From contig NZ_PRDW01000004.1 in assembly GCF_002927045.1 (NCBI RefSeq), positions 215,876-279,875 on the forward strand: a stretch of 64,000 nucleotides of DNA, in the 5' to 3' direction. A program made the position numbers and the translations under genes. The notes beneath the pieces are model-generated. The model did not search any database, had not been told where the DNA came from, and saw only the letters and a list, made by a program, of their open reading frames with translations. This document shows positions 8,736 through 17,645 of the stretch, piece after piece. Each line of letters opens with the position of its first letter. Positions within the stretch are counted from its first letter, which is position 1. This stretch comes from Mycetohabitans endofungorum (lineage in GTDB: Bacteria > Pseudomonadota > Gammaproteobacteria > Burkholderiales > Burkholderiaceae).

Positions 8736-9842
8736 ATGCAGCCATCGACTGCTCGCTTGGCCGAGCTCGACTTTTTTCGTGGCCTCGTATTACTGATCAT
8801 CGTCGTCGATCACATCGGCGGCAGCATGTTGTCACGTGTGACGCTGCACACCTATGCGCTGTGCGATGCTGCCGAGGTATTCGTGTTCCTGGGCGGCTAC
8901 GCCACCGCCATCGCGTGGACCACGCTCGCCGCGCGTCGTGATGAGGCCGCCGCGTGCCGACGTTTCATCCGCCGTGCGTGGGAAATCTACCGTGCTTTTC
9001 TCGTCACCGCCGGTTTGATGTTGCTCGTCAGCGCGATTCTGCGCGCGTTCAGCATCGACGCGCCAAATATGGTGTCGGCTGACCTGGACGGGCTGATTGA
9101 GTCGCCTGCGGTGGTGCTGCGCGACATCTTATTGTTTCGACGGCAGCCCTATCTGGCGTCCGTGTTGCCGATGTATGCGTTCTTTGCGCTGGCGGTACCG
9201 GTGATCATCCCGCTTGCGCGCAGCTGGCCCTGGTTGCTGGCGGCGTGCTCGTTCGCGCTGTGGTGCCTGGCCGGCGACGCGTACTGGCTGCTACCGGCCG
9301 CACCGGGGAACCGGTGGAACTTCAATCCGTTCGCCTGGCAAGCGATGTTCACGCTCGGCGCGCTGGCGCGCTGCCAGCCGATCTACGCTGGCCTGCGTTG
9401 TTCGCGCGCAGGCTGGATCGTTAGCGTCGCCGCGCTGTTCACGGTGCTTGTCTGCGCGTACTGTAAATTGTCCGTCGATGGGTCGTCGGACAGTGTAATG
9501 AAGCGCGACTTGCAATGGCCTCGGGTGGTCAATTTTATTGCGCTCGCCTGGCTGGTGGCGAACATGGTGCAATATGGCTGGATGCGTCGGCTGGCCGAAT
9601 CGGTGCCGTGGATCGGCGCCGTTGGACGCAAGGGCCTGTTATGCTTCGTGGCGGGTACGGTGATTTCGCTCGGTGTCGATTCGGTACTCTACTGGTGGAC
9701 CGACGGGTTGCTCGATGTGCCGCTCGGGCTCGTCGCCGACGCGGTGGCGATCGCCTCGTTGCTGCTCGTGGCTGGCTGCGCGGATCCGCTCATGCGGTGG
9801 TTCGGCGCAGCCGCTGCGCGCCGCACGGCCGGCGCGGCTTAA
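8736..9842 (+). CDS. OpgC-like integral membrane protein
   Basis: A 368-residue polytopic membrane protein starting RLAELDFFRGLVLLIIVVDH, the opening motif of OpgC-type (acyltransferase-3-like) proteins, followed by about ten hydrophobic helices. OpgC relatives transfer succinyl or other acyl groups to periplasmic glucans, and Burkholderia genomes carry paralogues of unknown acceptor. The start at 8736 places the conserved DFFRG motif 12 residues from the N-terminus; the frame extends upstream to 8640, but that stretch is not hydrophobic or conserved-looking. An esterase gene follows after 34 bp on the same strand. Confidence 0.8.
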   Translation: MQPSTARLAELDFFRGLVLLIIVVDHIGGSMLSRVTLHTYALCDAAEVFVFLGGYATAIAWTTLAARRDEAAACRRFIRRAWEIYRAFLVTAGLMLLVSAILRAFSIDAPNMVSADLDGLIESPAVVLRDILLFRRQPYLASVLPMYAFFALAVPVIIPLARSWPWLLAACSFALWCLAGDAYWLLPAAPGNRWNFNPFAWQAMFTLGALARCQPIYAGLRCSRAGWIVSVAALFTVLVCAYCKLSVDGSSDSVMKRDLQWPRVVNFIALAWLVANMVQYGWMRRLAESVPWIGAVGRKGLLCFVAGTVISLGVDSVLYWWTDGLLDVPLGLVADAVAIASLLLVAGCADPLMRWFGAAAARRTAGAA

Positions 9843-9876
9843 GCGTGCGCCTATCATAGGGAGGAGGGCGGGCTCG

Positions 9877-10719
9877 ATGCGCATCTTGCTGGGGTGGCTG
9901 GCAGCGGTGCTCGGTTTGATGGCTGGGGCGCCTGCGATCGCCAGCACCGTGCTGATCCGCTCGTTTCATTCGGAAGCCCTGAACCGGGACTGGTCGTACA
10001 CGATCTACCTACCGCCCGGCTATGATCACGACGGCCCACGATTGCCGGTCGTCTATCTGCTGCACGGAAACAATGGCGATGCGAACGACTGGATCTCACA
10101 GGGGCGCCTGCAGGCTACCGTCGACGCGCTGATCGAGCGTAAAGACATTGCACCGATCGTCATTGTGATGCCGCAGGGTGGTACGCAATGGTACGTGGAC
10201 CGGAAGGAGGCGATCGAAACCGCGTTCTTCTCCGAGCTGATGCCGGAAATTGACGCGCGTTTCAGGGTTTCCCGGCAGCGCGACGAGCGGGTAGTCGGCG
10301 GTGTATCGATGGGGGGATTCGGTGCGCTGCGCTACGCGATGATCCGGCCGGACTTGTTCGGCTCGGCGATCCTGCTCAGTCCCGCCATCTACGCGAACGA
10401 ACCGCCGCCGAGTTCGGCGGCGCGCTGGGTCGGGGTATTCGGTGCGGCGCAGTTCGACCCGCAGGTCTGGCACGAGTTAAACTATCCGGCGCAATGGAGT
10501 GCCTACTTGCGGCAACCGTTGCGTGTGCCCATGTTCGTTGCGTCCGGCGACGACGATCTCGCGATCCAGGCCGAGGCGTGCAAACTGTACGCGCACTTAC
10601 GTGCGTGCGGCAATCCGGCAGCGCTGCGCATCGTCGACGGCGGCCATACATGGGCCGTATGGCGCAACCTGCTCGGAGACGCTTTGCGCTATGCACTGGC
10701 CCGGCCACGAAGCCGCTAG
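9877..10719 (+). CDS. Exported esterase-D-type alpha/beta hydrolase
   Basis: A 280-residue protein with an N-terminal signal sequence ending near APAIA (residue 23) and an esterase D/S-formylglutathione-hydrolase-like fold. Visible motifs are YTIYLPPGY, VVYLLHGNNGD (oxyanion region), the nucleophile elbow GVSMGGFGALRYA (Ser about 148), a loop Asp in SGDDDLAI, and the catalytic His in DGGHTWAVW near the C-terminus. It should act on ester bonds in the periplasm. A strong GGGAGGAGG ribosome-binding site sits 10-15 bp before the ATG. Following the OpgC-like gene closely, it could deacylate or modify the same polymer, but that is only inference. Confidence 0.85.
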   Translation: MRILLGWLAAVLGLMAGAPAIASTVLIRSFHSEALNRDWSYTIYLPPGYDHDGPRLPVVYLLHGNNGDANDWISQGRLQATVDALIERKDIAPIVIVMPQGGTQWYVDRKEAIETAFFSELMPEIDARFRVSRQRDERVVGGVSMGGFGALRYAMIRPDLFGSAILLSPAIYANEPPPSSAARWVGVFGAAQFDPQVWHELNYPAQWSAYLRQPLRVPMFVASGDDDLAIQAEACKLYAHLRACGNPAALRIVDGGHTWAVWRNLLGDALRYALARPRSR

Positions 10720-10794
10720 TACCGTGTCGCGCGCGTCATGTTACGGCAACGATGACTTGACGTTCATCATGCGAGTCACGATGATCCGTACCGG

Positions 10795-11709
10795 TCACAG
10801 GTATGCGCGCGCGACGTTGATCAACTGCACCCGGTTGCGCACGTTGAACAACGTACGCAATCGTCGCATGTGATAGTCGACGTTGTGTGGCGACAGGCCA
10901 AGGAAGTAGGCAATTTCCTTGTCGCGACGACCTTGCACGACGGCTTGCAGGATCGATTGCTGCAACTCGGACAGCGCGATCCCTTCGCGTTGTGGCGCCG
11001 GCGCCAGGCCAATCGCGCCTTGCGCGTGCGTCCAAATGAACTCGTGAATGGCATGCGCAAACATCAATGTCTGGGCAACGAGCATATCGCTGAGCCAGTG
11101 GGTGTCGTCCATTGATGAATTGAAACATAGGCAGGCCGTCGTATCGACGCGCGGCAGCGGGAAGCGGATCACCAGTCCGCTACGCCGCTTGTCTTCCTCC
11201 AGTAGCTCGATCAGTTGTCTGATGCGTTGGCTGCGCGATGGTGCGCGAGGCAGATCCACGCGCAGTTGCGTGGCGCTCCACGGCGATGGCAGGCCAGTGG
11301 ACGATGCGCAATGGATCCTCGGGTCAAGGTCGAAATAGCGCTCGCGGAAGTAGCGTGACAACCAACTGCGCGACTCGTAGTCCGTCAGCACGAACATTGA
11401 TTTGTGATCGCCGCTTTCGCGCAGCACGATATAGCTGAATGAGTCGAACCCCAATTGCGCAAGCTTGCGCCGCATGAATGCCACACGATCTTGCACATTG
11501 GTGTAGCGCAGCAGGGGGCTGATCGTAATGGGCTGGCGGGGGGCGGCCTTCGGGGCGCCGATGTCCTGCTCTGTAAACAGCGTAAGGAAGCCGCCGGGTG
11601 GCAGCGCTACGTGAGCCGTCGCAGCCACTGCGCCGTCAGACGGGTTTGGCTGTTCGCCGGATGCTGGCCGAGTAAGCCAGTACGGCAGCGTTTCGCATTC
11701 TTGCTCCAT
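10795..11709 (-). CDS. LuxR-family regulator with autoinducer-binding-type domain
   Basis: A 304-residue transcription factor. The middle part (about residues 60-220) resembles the LuxR autoinducer-binding domain, with YIVLRESGDHKSMFVLTDY and YFRERYFDLDPRIHCAS where quorum-sensing receptors have the WxxxYxxxxYxxxDP pattern. The C-terminal GerE-type helix-turn-helix reads LSELQQSILQAVVQGRRDKEIAYFLGLSPHNVDYHMRRL. No luxI-like synthase occurs in the window, so it is a solo. The start at 11709 is preceded by GGAG; an upstream ATG at 11754 lacks a ribosome-binding site. It is convergent with the esterase gene. Confidence 0.85.
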   Translation of the reverse strand: MEQECETLPYWLTRPASGEQPNPSDGAVAATAHVALPPGGFLTLFTEQDIGAPKAAPRQPITISPLLRYTNVQDRVAFMRRKLAQLGFDSFSYIVLRESGDHKSMFVLTDYESRSWLSRYFRERYFDLDPRIHCASSTGLPSPWSATQLRVDLPRAPSRSQRIRQLIELLEEDKRRSGLVIRFPLPRVDTTACLCFNSSMDDTHWLSDMLVAQTLMFAHAIHEFIWTHAQGAIGLAPAPQREGIALSELQQSILQAVVQGRRDKEIAYFLGLSPHNVDYHMRRLRTLFNVRNRVQLINVARAYL

Positions 11710-11754
11710 GGAACGGTAGCTCCAGCGTCGGTCGTGATGATGGGACTGCAACAT

Positions 11755-12693
11755 CTAACGATCTTTTTTCGATTTGTACGGGTGCAGCACGCGAATCACA
11801 CACGCTTGGCGGTACGCACCGACGCGGCAAGCAGCGTTTGGCGGGCGGGCCTGAGCGTCGTCAAACTTCGGGTAGCGGGCAACGCGCTGCGACCGTATAG
11901 TGAACCAACATGGCGAAGTTTGCAGGTGCCGGTCTGCGGTCCGTCATGGCGGTGCGCCCGGCGGCGCATCCATCCTTGCAGCGCCGTACCAGGCTTGGTG
12001 TCGTCAACCGGGTATGCCCGGCTGGCGCCATCGGAGTCGGAATGCGTGGCGCCGGAAACACAACTAATGAGTATTCCAGAAGTGTCGTGAACCGGTACAT
12101 ACGAGGTTTCGTAGTGGCGCGGCATCGGAAAAGCCACCGCGTCCGAGCCGCTCTTGTGACGGAAGATGCGCGACTGAGGCCGTCAGGCCGCGGTGGCGGA
12201 CAGCGCGGGGCTCGCGCGGTAGCGCAGTGTAGGCGCAATGGCATAAGCACTGGCAAGGCGGAACGCATCAGTTCGTTGACTGCCGCGCGCATAGTGTTAG
12301 TGTGTCAGGCGCGAGACACGGCGCTGCGCCGCGCACGAGCGTGGTGGGCACGATCAATGCTCAATTTCGCAGCCTATCGGTTGAATCATATAGATTACGC
12401 AAAAAGAAACCATTCTGTTCAGCAATAGAGGCGTCCGTTTGCTGGCGCCCATTGACGCGCCAGGCGAGCACTATCAGGATTTTTATTACGTTAAGCATGA
12501 CCACGCGCGAAAACGTTTGACTGTATGCATTATTTCGCGTATCTTTGCTGACTGAAGTTTTCAAGATGTCCGATTGCTGTTCATCATCTGTCCGCGACCC
12601 ACGCGGTACGCTCGTTGTCCTCTCCCTCTTGATCGCTTCCGTACTGCCGCACTAAGCGGGAAACATTTATTTTTTCTTTTGAGGGATTCGTCC
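11755..12693. other. Long stretch without a recognisable gene
   Basis: About 940 bp upstream of cspA in which overlapping frames are open on both strands but none has recognisable domains, a good ribosome-binding site or coding-like composition. The left half is GC-rich; the right 300 bp is AT-richer and holds the cspA promoter and leader. It may be a fully decayed gene. Confidence 0.5.
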
Positions 12694-12897
12694 ATGGATA
12701 CCGGTATCGTTAAGTGGTTCAACGACAGCAAGGGTTTTGGTTTCATCACGCCGGACGCGGGTGGTGAAGACCTATTCGCGCATTTCTCCGAAATCACCGG
12801 AGAGGGATTCAAGACGCTGGTGGAGAACCAGCGCGTCAGCTATCAGGTCAAGCGTGGCCCGAAGGGTCTGCAGGCCGCGAACATCAAGCCGCTGTAA
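12694..12897 (+). CDS. cspA: Cold-shock protein (CspA family)
   Basis: A 67-residue single cold-shock domain protein. Both nucleic-acid-binding motifs are intact: RNP1 as KGFGFIT (about residues 13-19) and RNP2 as DLFAHFS (about 26-32). It binds single-stranded RNA/DNA and acts as an RNA chaperone in the cytoplasm. The start is fixed by the family's invariant N-terminus ([10 protein letters not shown]) and a TTGAGGGATT ribosome-binding site. A T-rich stretch (TTATTTTTTCTTTT) precedes the ribosome-binding site, and an AT-rich upstream region likely carries the regulated leader. A hairpin 24 bp after the stop probably ends the transcript. Confidence 0.95.
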   Translation: MDTGIVKWFNDSKGFGFITPDAGGEDLFAHFSEITGEGFKTLVENQRVSYQVKRGPKGLQAANIKPL

Positions 12898-12920
12898 GCT
12901 TCATACGTGTAAGCTCAATA

Positions 12921-12940
12921 CGTCCGGATATGTCCGGACG
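12921..12940 (+). terminator. Inverted repeat after cspA, probable terminator hairpin
   Basis: Perfect 8-bp arms CGTCCGGA / TCCGGACG with a TATG loop, 24 bp after the cspA stop codon. No T-tract follows, so it may be a processing or stability hairpin rather than a classical intrinsic terminator. Confidence 0.5.
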
Positions 12941-13124
12941 ACAGGCTGCCTCGCGTCCGCGGGGCAGTAGTATTGCCCGCCAGTCTTCCGCGCCGTGCCG
13001 TCTTTTCGACCGCGCGGCCGTCGATCCAGCGCTTCGCGCTCCCATCTGAATGCGCCCACCCACCCTGGGTGTTGCCCCATTCGTGGCCACTGGCCGGCTG
13101 TGTCACATCATAAAGATAAAGATA

Positions 13125-13376
13125 ATGCACAATCAAACTATTCGGATGTACCGCGGTTATGCGGTGCAGCCTTCCGCGCATCGGTTACCCGATGGCTGTT
13201 TTTCTTCTAACGTCACGCTGGAACGGGCAAATTCGCCCATGTCGTCGCCATTGACAGCGGCGAAGACCGCAGCAAAGTTATATTGTTTCTATTCGCTCGA
13301 TTATTTTAGTTCTGAACAAGAGGCGGTCCGCTATTCGAATCGCTGGGCCCAGCATTGGATCGATATGCGCGGTTGA
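13125..13376 (+). CDS. Small conserved-looking hypothetical protein
   Basis: An 83-residue protein with a composition and spacing that look genuinely coding: MYRGYAVQPSAHRLPDGCFSSNVTLERA and a C-terminal YCFYSLDYFSSEQEAVRYSNRWAQHWID. The pattern of aromatic residues resembles a small beta-alpha protein type common as hypothetical proteins in Burkholderia genomes (recollection, not searched). No signal peptide or known motif. The ATG at 13125 was chosen as the first start within the coding-like part; an alternative lies at 13050. Function unknown. Confidence 0.6.
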   Translation: MHNQTIRMYRGYAVQPSAHRLPDGCFSSNVTLERANSPMSSPLTAAKTAAKLYCFYSLDYFSSEQEAVRYSNRWAQHWIDMRG

Positions 13377-13436
13377 GCACCGTCGCCCACGGCTGCCCCG
13401 AATACTGCGTCTCGGCTGATCGAGGAGCGGCGGGTT

Positions 13437-13676
13437 TCAGGCGTCCAGCAGGGCCATGATGCGACCGGTTTCCCGGTCCGATTCGAAAGGGCCCATGCCA
13501 TGTTGCTGCAGCAGTGCCCGGACGGCATAAAACATTAGAAAACGGTTCATATCGACTTCGTGACGGCGGCCGACGAGCAACTCGTCCAACGTAACGCTGG
13601 CGCTGTTTGGCAGGTACTGCTTGACGATGGCTGATCCATCGTTGCGAATCCATTTCAGCAAGTCGTTCCTGTTCAT
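13437..13676 (-). CDS. Small hypothetical protein
   Basis: A 79-residue, slightly acidic cytoplasmic protein starting MNRNDLLKWIRNDGSAIVKQ, with no recognised domain; probably all-helical. The start at 13676 is supported by an AGGAG ribosome-binding site seven bases upstream, whereas longer starts in the same frame (up to 14036) overlap the divergent exported-protein gene. Convergent with the 83-residue gene at 13125. Function unknown. Confidence 0.6.
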   Translation of the reverse strand: MNRNDLLKWIRNDGSAIVKQYLPNSASVTLDELLVGRRHEVDMNRFLMFYAVRALLQQHGMGPFESDRETGRIMALLDA

Positions 13677-13871
13677 CTCGACTCCTGGCGGGGCCGTGCC
13701 CGAGCCGGTGCCGATCATCGGGCAGGCGCAACGGATCATGACGGCGGTAAGGTGGCGGTGCGATACGGCATGCACCGACGCGGTGCTGTATGTGGCGAAG
13801 GCGCAAGGCCGCAACGCCGCAACGCCGTGGTCGCCACTTAGCAGGTATCGGTTCATGCTAAACTGCTGCGT

Positions 13872-14321
13872 ATGTCCGTCTGGCGCAGAGCTTCTATCGT
13901 CTTGCTGTTGATGCTGGGTTTGCCGATCCGGCTCGCGGTGGCATCCGTGAATTGCGATCTGTCGCAGTTCGCGCCGCCAGTAATGCATGCGCATTCCGCG
14001 CATGTCAAGACCGCCGTGTGCGACATCGATCCGCATGCGGTGTTGGCCACCCGGGCGGTATCCCCGGACGCTTCATACGTGGGCGCGTCCGATGGCGCGC
14101 ATGCCGGCCAGCGAGGCCATGGCGACCACGTATCACATCATGGCGCGGGCCAGTGCAGTGGTGGCGCAAACTGCTGCGTCGGCGCGCCACTGCCGTGTGT
14201 CGGCACGATTGCCGACATTCGTGCATTCGTCAATCTCCGTTTGTTGCCTCAGCCATCCGTTGGCGCAATCCGCTTCTTGACTGGCGGTATTGAGCGACCT
14301 CCGAGCGCGTATCCCGTCTGA
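13872..14321 (+). CDS. Exported His/Cys-rich hypothetical protein of a copper cluster
   Basis: A 149-residue protein with an N-terminal hydrophobic signal (RRASIVLLLMLGLPIRLAVA) and a central segment rich in His (HAHSAHV, GHGDHVSHHG) and Cys (CSGGANCCVG), suggesting metal binding in the periplasm. It resembles the short, poorly conserved exported proteins that precede copper-resistance genes in Burkholderia and Cupriavidus; a CopL- or DUF2946-like relationship is possible but not proven. It is the first of four same-strand genes leading to a TolC-type protein and a multicopper oxidase. The ribosome-binding site is weak. Confidence 0.6.
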   Translation: MSVWRRASIVLLLMLGLPIRLAVASVNCDLSQFAPPVMHAHSAHVKTAVCDIDPHAVLATRAVSPDASYVGASDGAHAGQRGHGDHVSHHGAGQCSGGANCCVGAPLPCVGTIADIRAFVNLRLLPQPSVGAIRFLTGGIERPPSAYPV

Positions 14322-14406
14322 GTTCATCGTCCGCTCGCCAGTGCAAGCGAAGCGGTGACTTGTCGGCCGGCCGTCACGCCGGCCCTTGGACCTGTTCGAG
14401 ATCATC

Positions 14407-14772
14407 ATGCGCAAGCTGTTTGCAGCGCTCGCGTGCGCCGTGGCTCATGTGCCGCAGCTCATCTACGCCGAGTCTGCCTTTCCCGGGCCGGCCGACGCCA
14501 GTGCGTCGGTTCCGGCTGTCACCGTGCCACCGGCCTTTGCCGGATATCATCGATACGACGATAGCGACGCCGTCGAGTGGATTCGGTTGAATCGTGCGCT
14601 CGCGCCGGGCCGTGGCGAGTCGGTCGGGCCGAGCCGTTCCACCCCGCAGGGGCGGGCCGCGTCGCATGATCATGCCGGCCACGTTGTCCGTGTCAACCAC
14701 GCTGGCCACACTGATTCCATTGGTCGAGTTAATCACACAGGTCACACAGGTCATCAGGAGCATACGCAATGA
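14407..14772 (+). CDS. Exported His-rich hypothetical protein of a copper cluster
   Basis: A 121-residue protein with a signal peptide ending near LIYAES (residues 18-22) and a strikingly His-rich tail containing DHAGH, NHAGH, NHTGH and TGHQEH repeats, a typical periplasmic metal-buffering sequence. Its TGA stop overlaps the start of the TolC-type gene (ATGA), so the two are co-translated and probably co-function. The role, likely binding of copper or a similar ion next to the efflux channel, is inferred from composition and context only. The ATG at 14407 is chosen because it opens the signal peptide. Confidence 0.6.
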   Translation: MRKLFAALACAVAHVPQLIYAESAFPGPADASASVPAVTVPPAFAGYHRYDDSDAVEWIRLNRALAPGRGESVGPSRSTPQGRAASHDHAGHVVRVNHAGHTDSIGRVNHTGHTGHQEHTQ

Positions 14773-16235
14773 GGTCCCGGCGCGCTCGATGCAGAGCCGT
14801 ACTGACCGTGGCGCTGGCCACGACGATACTGGCGGGCTGCGCGGTACCGCCAGCCGATGGAGGCTTTGGCGCGATCGCTGACGCCGCGTCCAAGCGGCTC
14901 GGCAAGCAAGCTGTCTGGGTGCGTACCGACGAAGATCGGCAAGCGGTGGCGCAACGTACCCGCGAGCTGCTTTTACGGCCGCTGTCGATCGACGATGCCG
15001 TCCAGGTGGCGTTGCTCAATAATCCCGGCTTGCAGGCCACGTATGCCGATCTGGGTATTGCACAAGCGGATTTGGCGCAGGCCAGCCGCCTGCCGAACCC
15101 CGGATTTCGCTTTAGCCGGACGCATTCGAACAGCAACTTGAGCATCGAGCGTACATTCTCGCTCGGTCTGCTCAGCGCGCTGACGATGCCGGCGGTGATG
15201 CGTATCGAGGGGGCGCACGTGGAGCAAACCAATTTAGCCCTCGCCGACGCGATGCTGGCCGTCGCAGCCGACACGCGCCGGGCCTACATCGAGGCAGTGG
15301 CGGCACGGCAAGCGCTGCAATATGCGCAACAGGTGGTGGACTCGGCGCAAGCAGGGGCAGAGTTGGCGCGCAGACTGCGCGAGGCAGGCAATTGGAGCAA
15401 GCTGGATTATGCACGGCAGCAGGCATTCTATGCGCAAGCGGCCGCGATGCTGGCCAAGGCGCAGCTACAAGTGTCAACCGAGCGCGAGAAGCTGACCCGC
15501 GTAATGGGACTGTGGGGCGATGCGATCGACTACGCGTTACCTGATCGCCTGCCGGCGCTGCCCGCCGAGCGCATGGCGCTTGTCGACTTGGAACCGTGGG
15601 CGATCGATCAGCGTCTGGACGTGCAGGCTGCACGACTGCAGGCGCGCCGCGTCGCCGCGTCGCTTGGCCTGACGCGCGCCACGAAGATGGTCAATGCCTT
15701 GGATCTCGGCTACATGGACAACAACGAGACGGACAAGGGCCACGAGCATGGCTACGAGATCAGTGTCGAGGTGCCGATATTCGATTGGGGCGGCGCAAAG
15801 GTGGCACGTGCCGAGGCGACGTACAGGCAGGCGGTTGAGCGACTCGCACAGGTGGCGCTCCAGGCACGCTCGCAGGTTCGGCAATCTTATGCCGCGTACG
15901 TCACGAGCTATGACGTCGCACGGCACTATCGCGACGAGGTACTTCCTGTGCGCAAGGCGATTTCCAACGAGATGTTGCTGCGCTACAACGGCATGCTTGC
16001 CAGCGTGTTCGATCTGCTGGCTGACGCCCGCGACCAGGCTGACGCGGTGAGCGCATCTATCGACGCACTGAAAGACTTTTGGCTCGCCGAAACGGAGCTA
16101 GAGCGTGCGCTCGGCGGCCGCCTGCCGACGGCGGTAGCGCAGCACGCCGGGGCGGTGGCGGCGGCAAGCGTTCCTGTAGCAAGTCAACCAACGACACACG
16201 AGCCGGCTGCTGCTCACCCGCGGGAGGGGCACTGA
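14769..16235 (+). CDS. TolC-family outer-membrane efflux lipoprotein
   Basis: A 488-residue outer-membrane factor. The N-terminus is a lipoprotein signal with lipobox LAGC (cysteine about residue 23). The body shows the long alternating helices of TolC/OEP proteins in two halves: SIDDAVQVALLNNPGLQATYADLGIAQADL, and later EISVEVPIFDWGGAKVARAEA, the canonical VPIFDxG turn. It forms the outer-membrane duct of tripartite pumps (CusC/CzcC type). No inner-membrane RND or adaptor gene lies nearby, so it must pair with one elsewhere or serve the multicopper oxidase cluster in another way. A His-rich C-terminal tail (last about 30 residues) is unusual. Confidence 0.88.
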   Translation: MRSRRARCRAVLTVALATTILAGCAVPPADGGFGAIADAASKRLGKQAVWVRTDEDRQAVAQRTRELLLRPLSIDDAVQVALLNNPGLQATYADLGIAQADLAQASRLPNPGFRFSRTHSNSNLSIERTFSLGLLSALTMPAVMRIEGAHVEQTNLALADAMLAVAADTRRAYIEAVAARQALQYAQQVVDSAQAGAELARRLREAGNWSKLDYARQQAFYAQAAAMLAKAQLQVSTEREKLTRVMGLWGDAIDYALPDRLPALPAERMALVDLEPWAIDQRLDVQAARLQARRVAASLGLTRATKMVNALDLGYMDNNETDKGHEHGYEISVEVPIFDWGGAKVARAEATYRQAVERLAQVALQARSQVRQSYAAYVTSYDVARHYRDEVLPVRKAISNEMLLRYNGMLASVFDLLADARDQADAVSASIDALKDFWLAETELERALGGRLPTAVAQHAGAVAAASVPVASQPTTHEPAAAHPREGH

Positions 16236-16236
16236 G

Positions 16237-17541
16237 ATGGTCACACGCCGACAATTCTTGAACGGCTCCGGCGCCGCATTGCTGGGCGCGGCGCTGGTTA
16301 GCAAAGCCGGCGCGGCGGCTTTGCCGGAGGCACCGTCCAGCGCCAGTGTCGCGACCCAGCCGCCGTTGGCTCCGCGCGATGGCCGGCCGTACAAACCGGT
16401 CGTCACGCTCAACGGCTGGTCGCTGCCTTGGCGCATGCGCAATGGCTGGAAGGAATTCCATCTGGTAGCTGAGCCGGTGGTGCGCGAGATCGCACTGGGG
16501 ATGCAAGCGCACCTGTGGGGCTATAACGGACAGGCGCCGGGCCCGACGATCGAAGCGGTTGAAGGCGACAAGGTGCGCATCTTCGTGACGAACCGCTTGC
16601 CCGAGCGTACCACCGTGCATTGGCATGGGATGCCGCTGCCGTGCGGGATGGATGGCGTGGGCGGTCTGACACAGCCGCATATCCCGCCCGGCAAAACGTT
16701 TGTCTACGAGTTCCAGCTCGAGCGGCACGGCACTTTCATGTATCACCCGCATGCCGACGAAATGGTGCAAATGGCGATGGGCATGATGGGCCTGTTTATT
16801 GTCCACCCGAAAGCGCGTGGCGTGATGCCAGTCGATCGGGATTTCGTATTCTTGATGTCCGCGTATGACATCGATCCTGGCAGCTTCACGCCGCGGGTGA
16901 ACGAGATGACGGATTTCAACGTCTGGAGTTGGAATGCACGGGTGTTTCCTGGTATCGACCCGCTGCCGGTGCGCCGCGGCGATCGTGTGCGGATTCGCTT
17001 CGGCAACCTGACGATGACCAATCATCCTATCCATCTGCACGGGTACACCTTCGAGGTGACGGGAACCGATGGGGGCTGGATCGCGCCGGCAGCGCGATGG
17101 CCGGAAGTGACCGTGGATGTCGGCGTTGGCCAGATGCGGGTGATCGAGTTCGAGGCATCGCGCCCGGGAGATTGGGCGTTCCATTGTCACAAGTCGCACC
17201 ATACGATGAATGCGATGGGCCACCAGGTGCCGAACATGATCGGCGTGCCGCAACAGGACTTGGTCAAGCGTATCAACAAGCTGGTGCCCGACTATATGGC
17301 AATGGGCAGCACCGGCGGATCGATGGGTGAAATGCAGATGCCATTGCCAGATAACACGCTGCCGATGATGACCGGGCAGGGACCGTTCGGTGCGCTCGAA
17401 ATGGGCGGGATGTTCACCATCGTGAAGGTCCGCGAGGGCCTGGGCCGCGACGACTACCGGGATCCGGGCTGGTACCGGCACCCCAGGGGAACGGTCGCGT
17501 ACGAATACGCGCAGGACTCGGCCGCCGCGCGCGTAAAGTAA
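16237..17541 (+). CDS. Tat-exported multicopper oxidase (CopA/copper-oxidase type)
   Basis: A 434-residue multicopper oxidase beginning with a twin-arginine signal (RRQFLNGSG). All four copper-ligand clusters are present: HWHGMPLP (about residue 128), HPHADEMVQMA (about 170), HPIHLHGYTF (about 264), and the C-terminal HCHKSHHTMNAMGHQ (about 315). Met-rich segments (MGMMG; GSMGEMQMPLP) suit cuprous-ion binding. It should oxidise Cu(I) in the periplasm. The ATG follows the TolC-type stop by one base and has a GGGAGGGG ribosome-binding site, so the two genes form an operon. Confidence 0.92.
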   Translation: MVTRRQFLNGSGAALLGAALVSKAGAAALPEAPSSASVATQPPLAPRDGRPYKPVVTLNGWSLPWRMRNGWKEFHLVAEPVVREIALGMQAHLWGYNGQAPGPTIEAVEGDKVRIFVTNRLPERTTVHWHGMPLPCGMDGVGGLTQPHIPPGKTFVYEFQLERHGTFMYHPHADEMVQMAMGMMGLFIVHPKARGVMPVDRDFVFLMSAYDIDPGSFTPRVNEMTDFNVWSWNARVFPGIDPLPVRRGDRVRIRFGNLTMTNHPIHLHGYTFEVTGTDGGWIAPAARWPEVTVDVGVGQMRVIEFEASRPGDWAFHCHKSHHTMNAMGHQVPNMIGVPQQDLVKRINKLVPDYMAMGSTGGSMGEMQMPLPDNTLPMMTGQGPFGALEMGGMFTIVKVREGLGRDDYRDPGWYRHPRGTVAYEYAQDSAAARVK

Positions 17542-17645
17542 TTATCATTGCTTGTCTACACACGGAAAAGAACCGATAGTTCTCTTTCTCGGGCAATACT
17601 ATTAGACAACAGCATTTTCTGCATCGACTAACAAAAGGAAAGCTA

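Noticed and set aside
11796..12428. Open frames on both strands between the LuxR-type gene and cspA
   Set aside because: High-GC DNA gives long shadow frames; none has a ribosome-binding site, known motif or protein-like composition.
17569..17583. Dyad AGAAC-N5-GTTCT upstream of the beta-lactamase as a PenR or AmpR operator
   Set aside because: No LysR regulator is adjacent, and the dyad followed by pyrimidines could equally be a weak terminator of the copper operon; evidence is insufficient either way.
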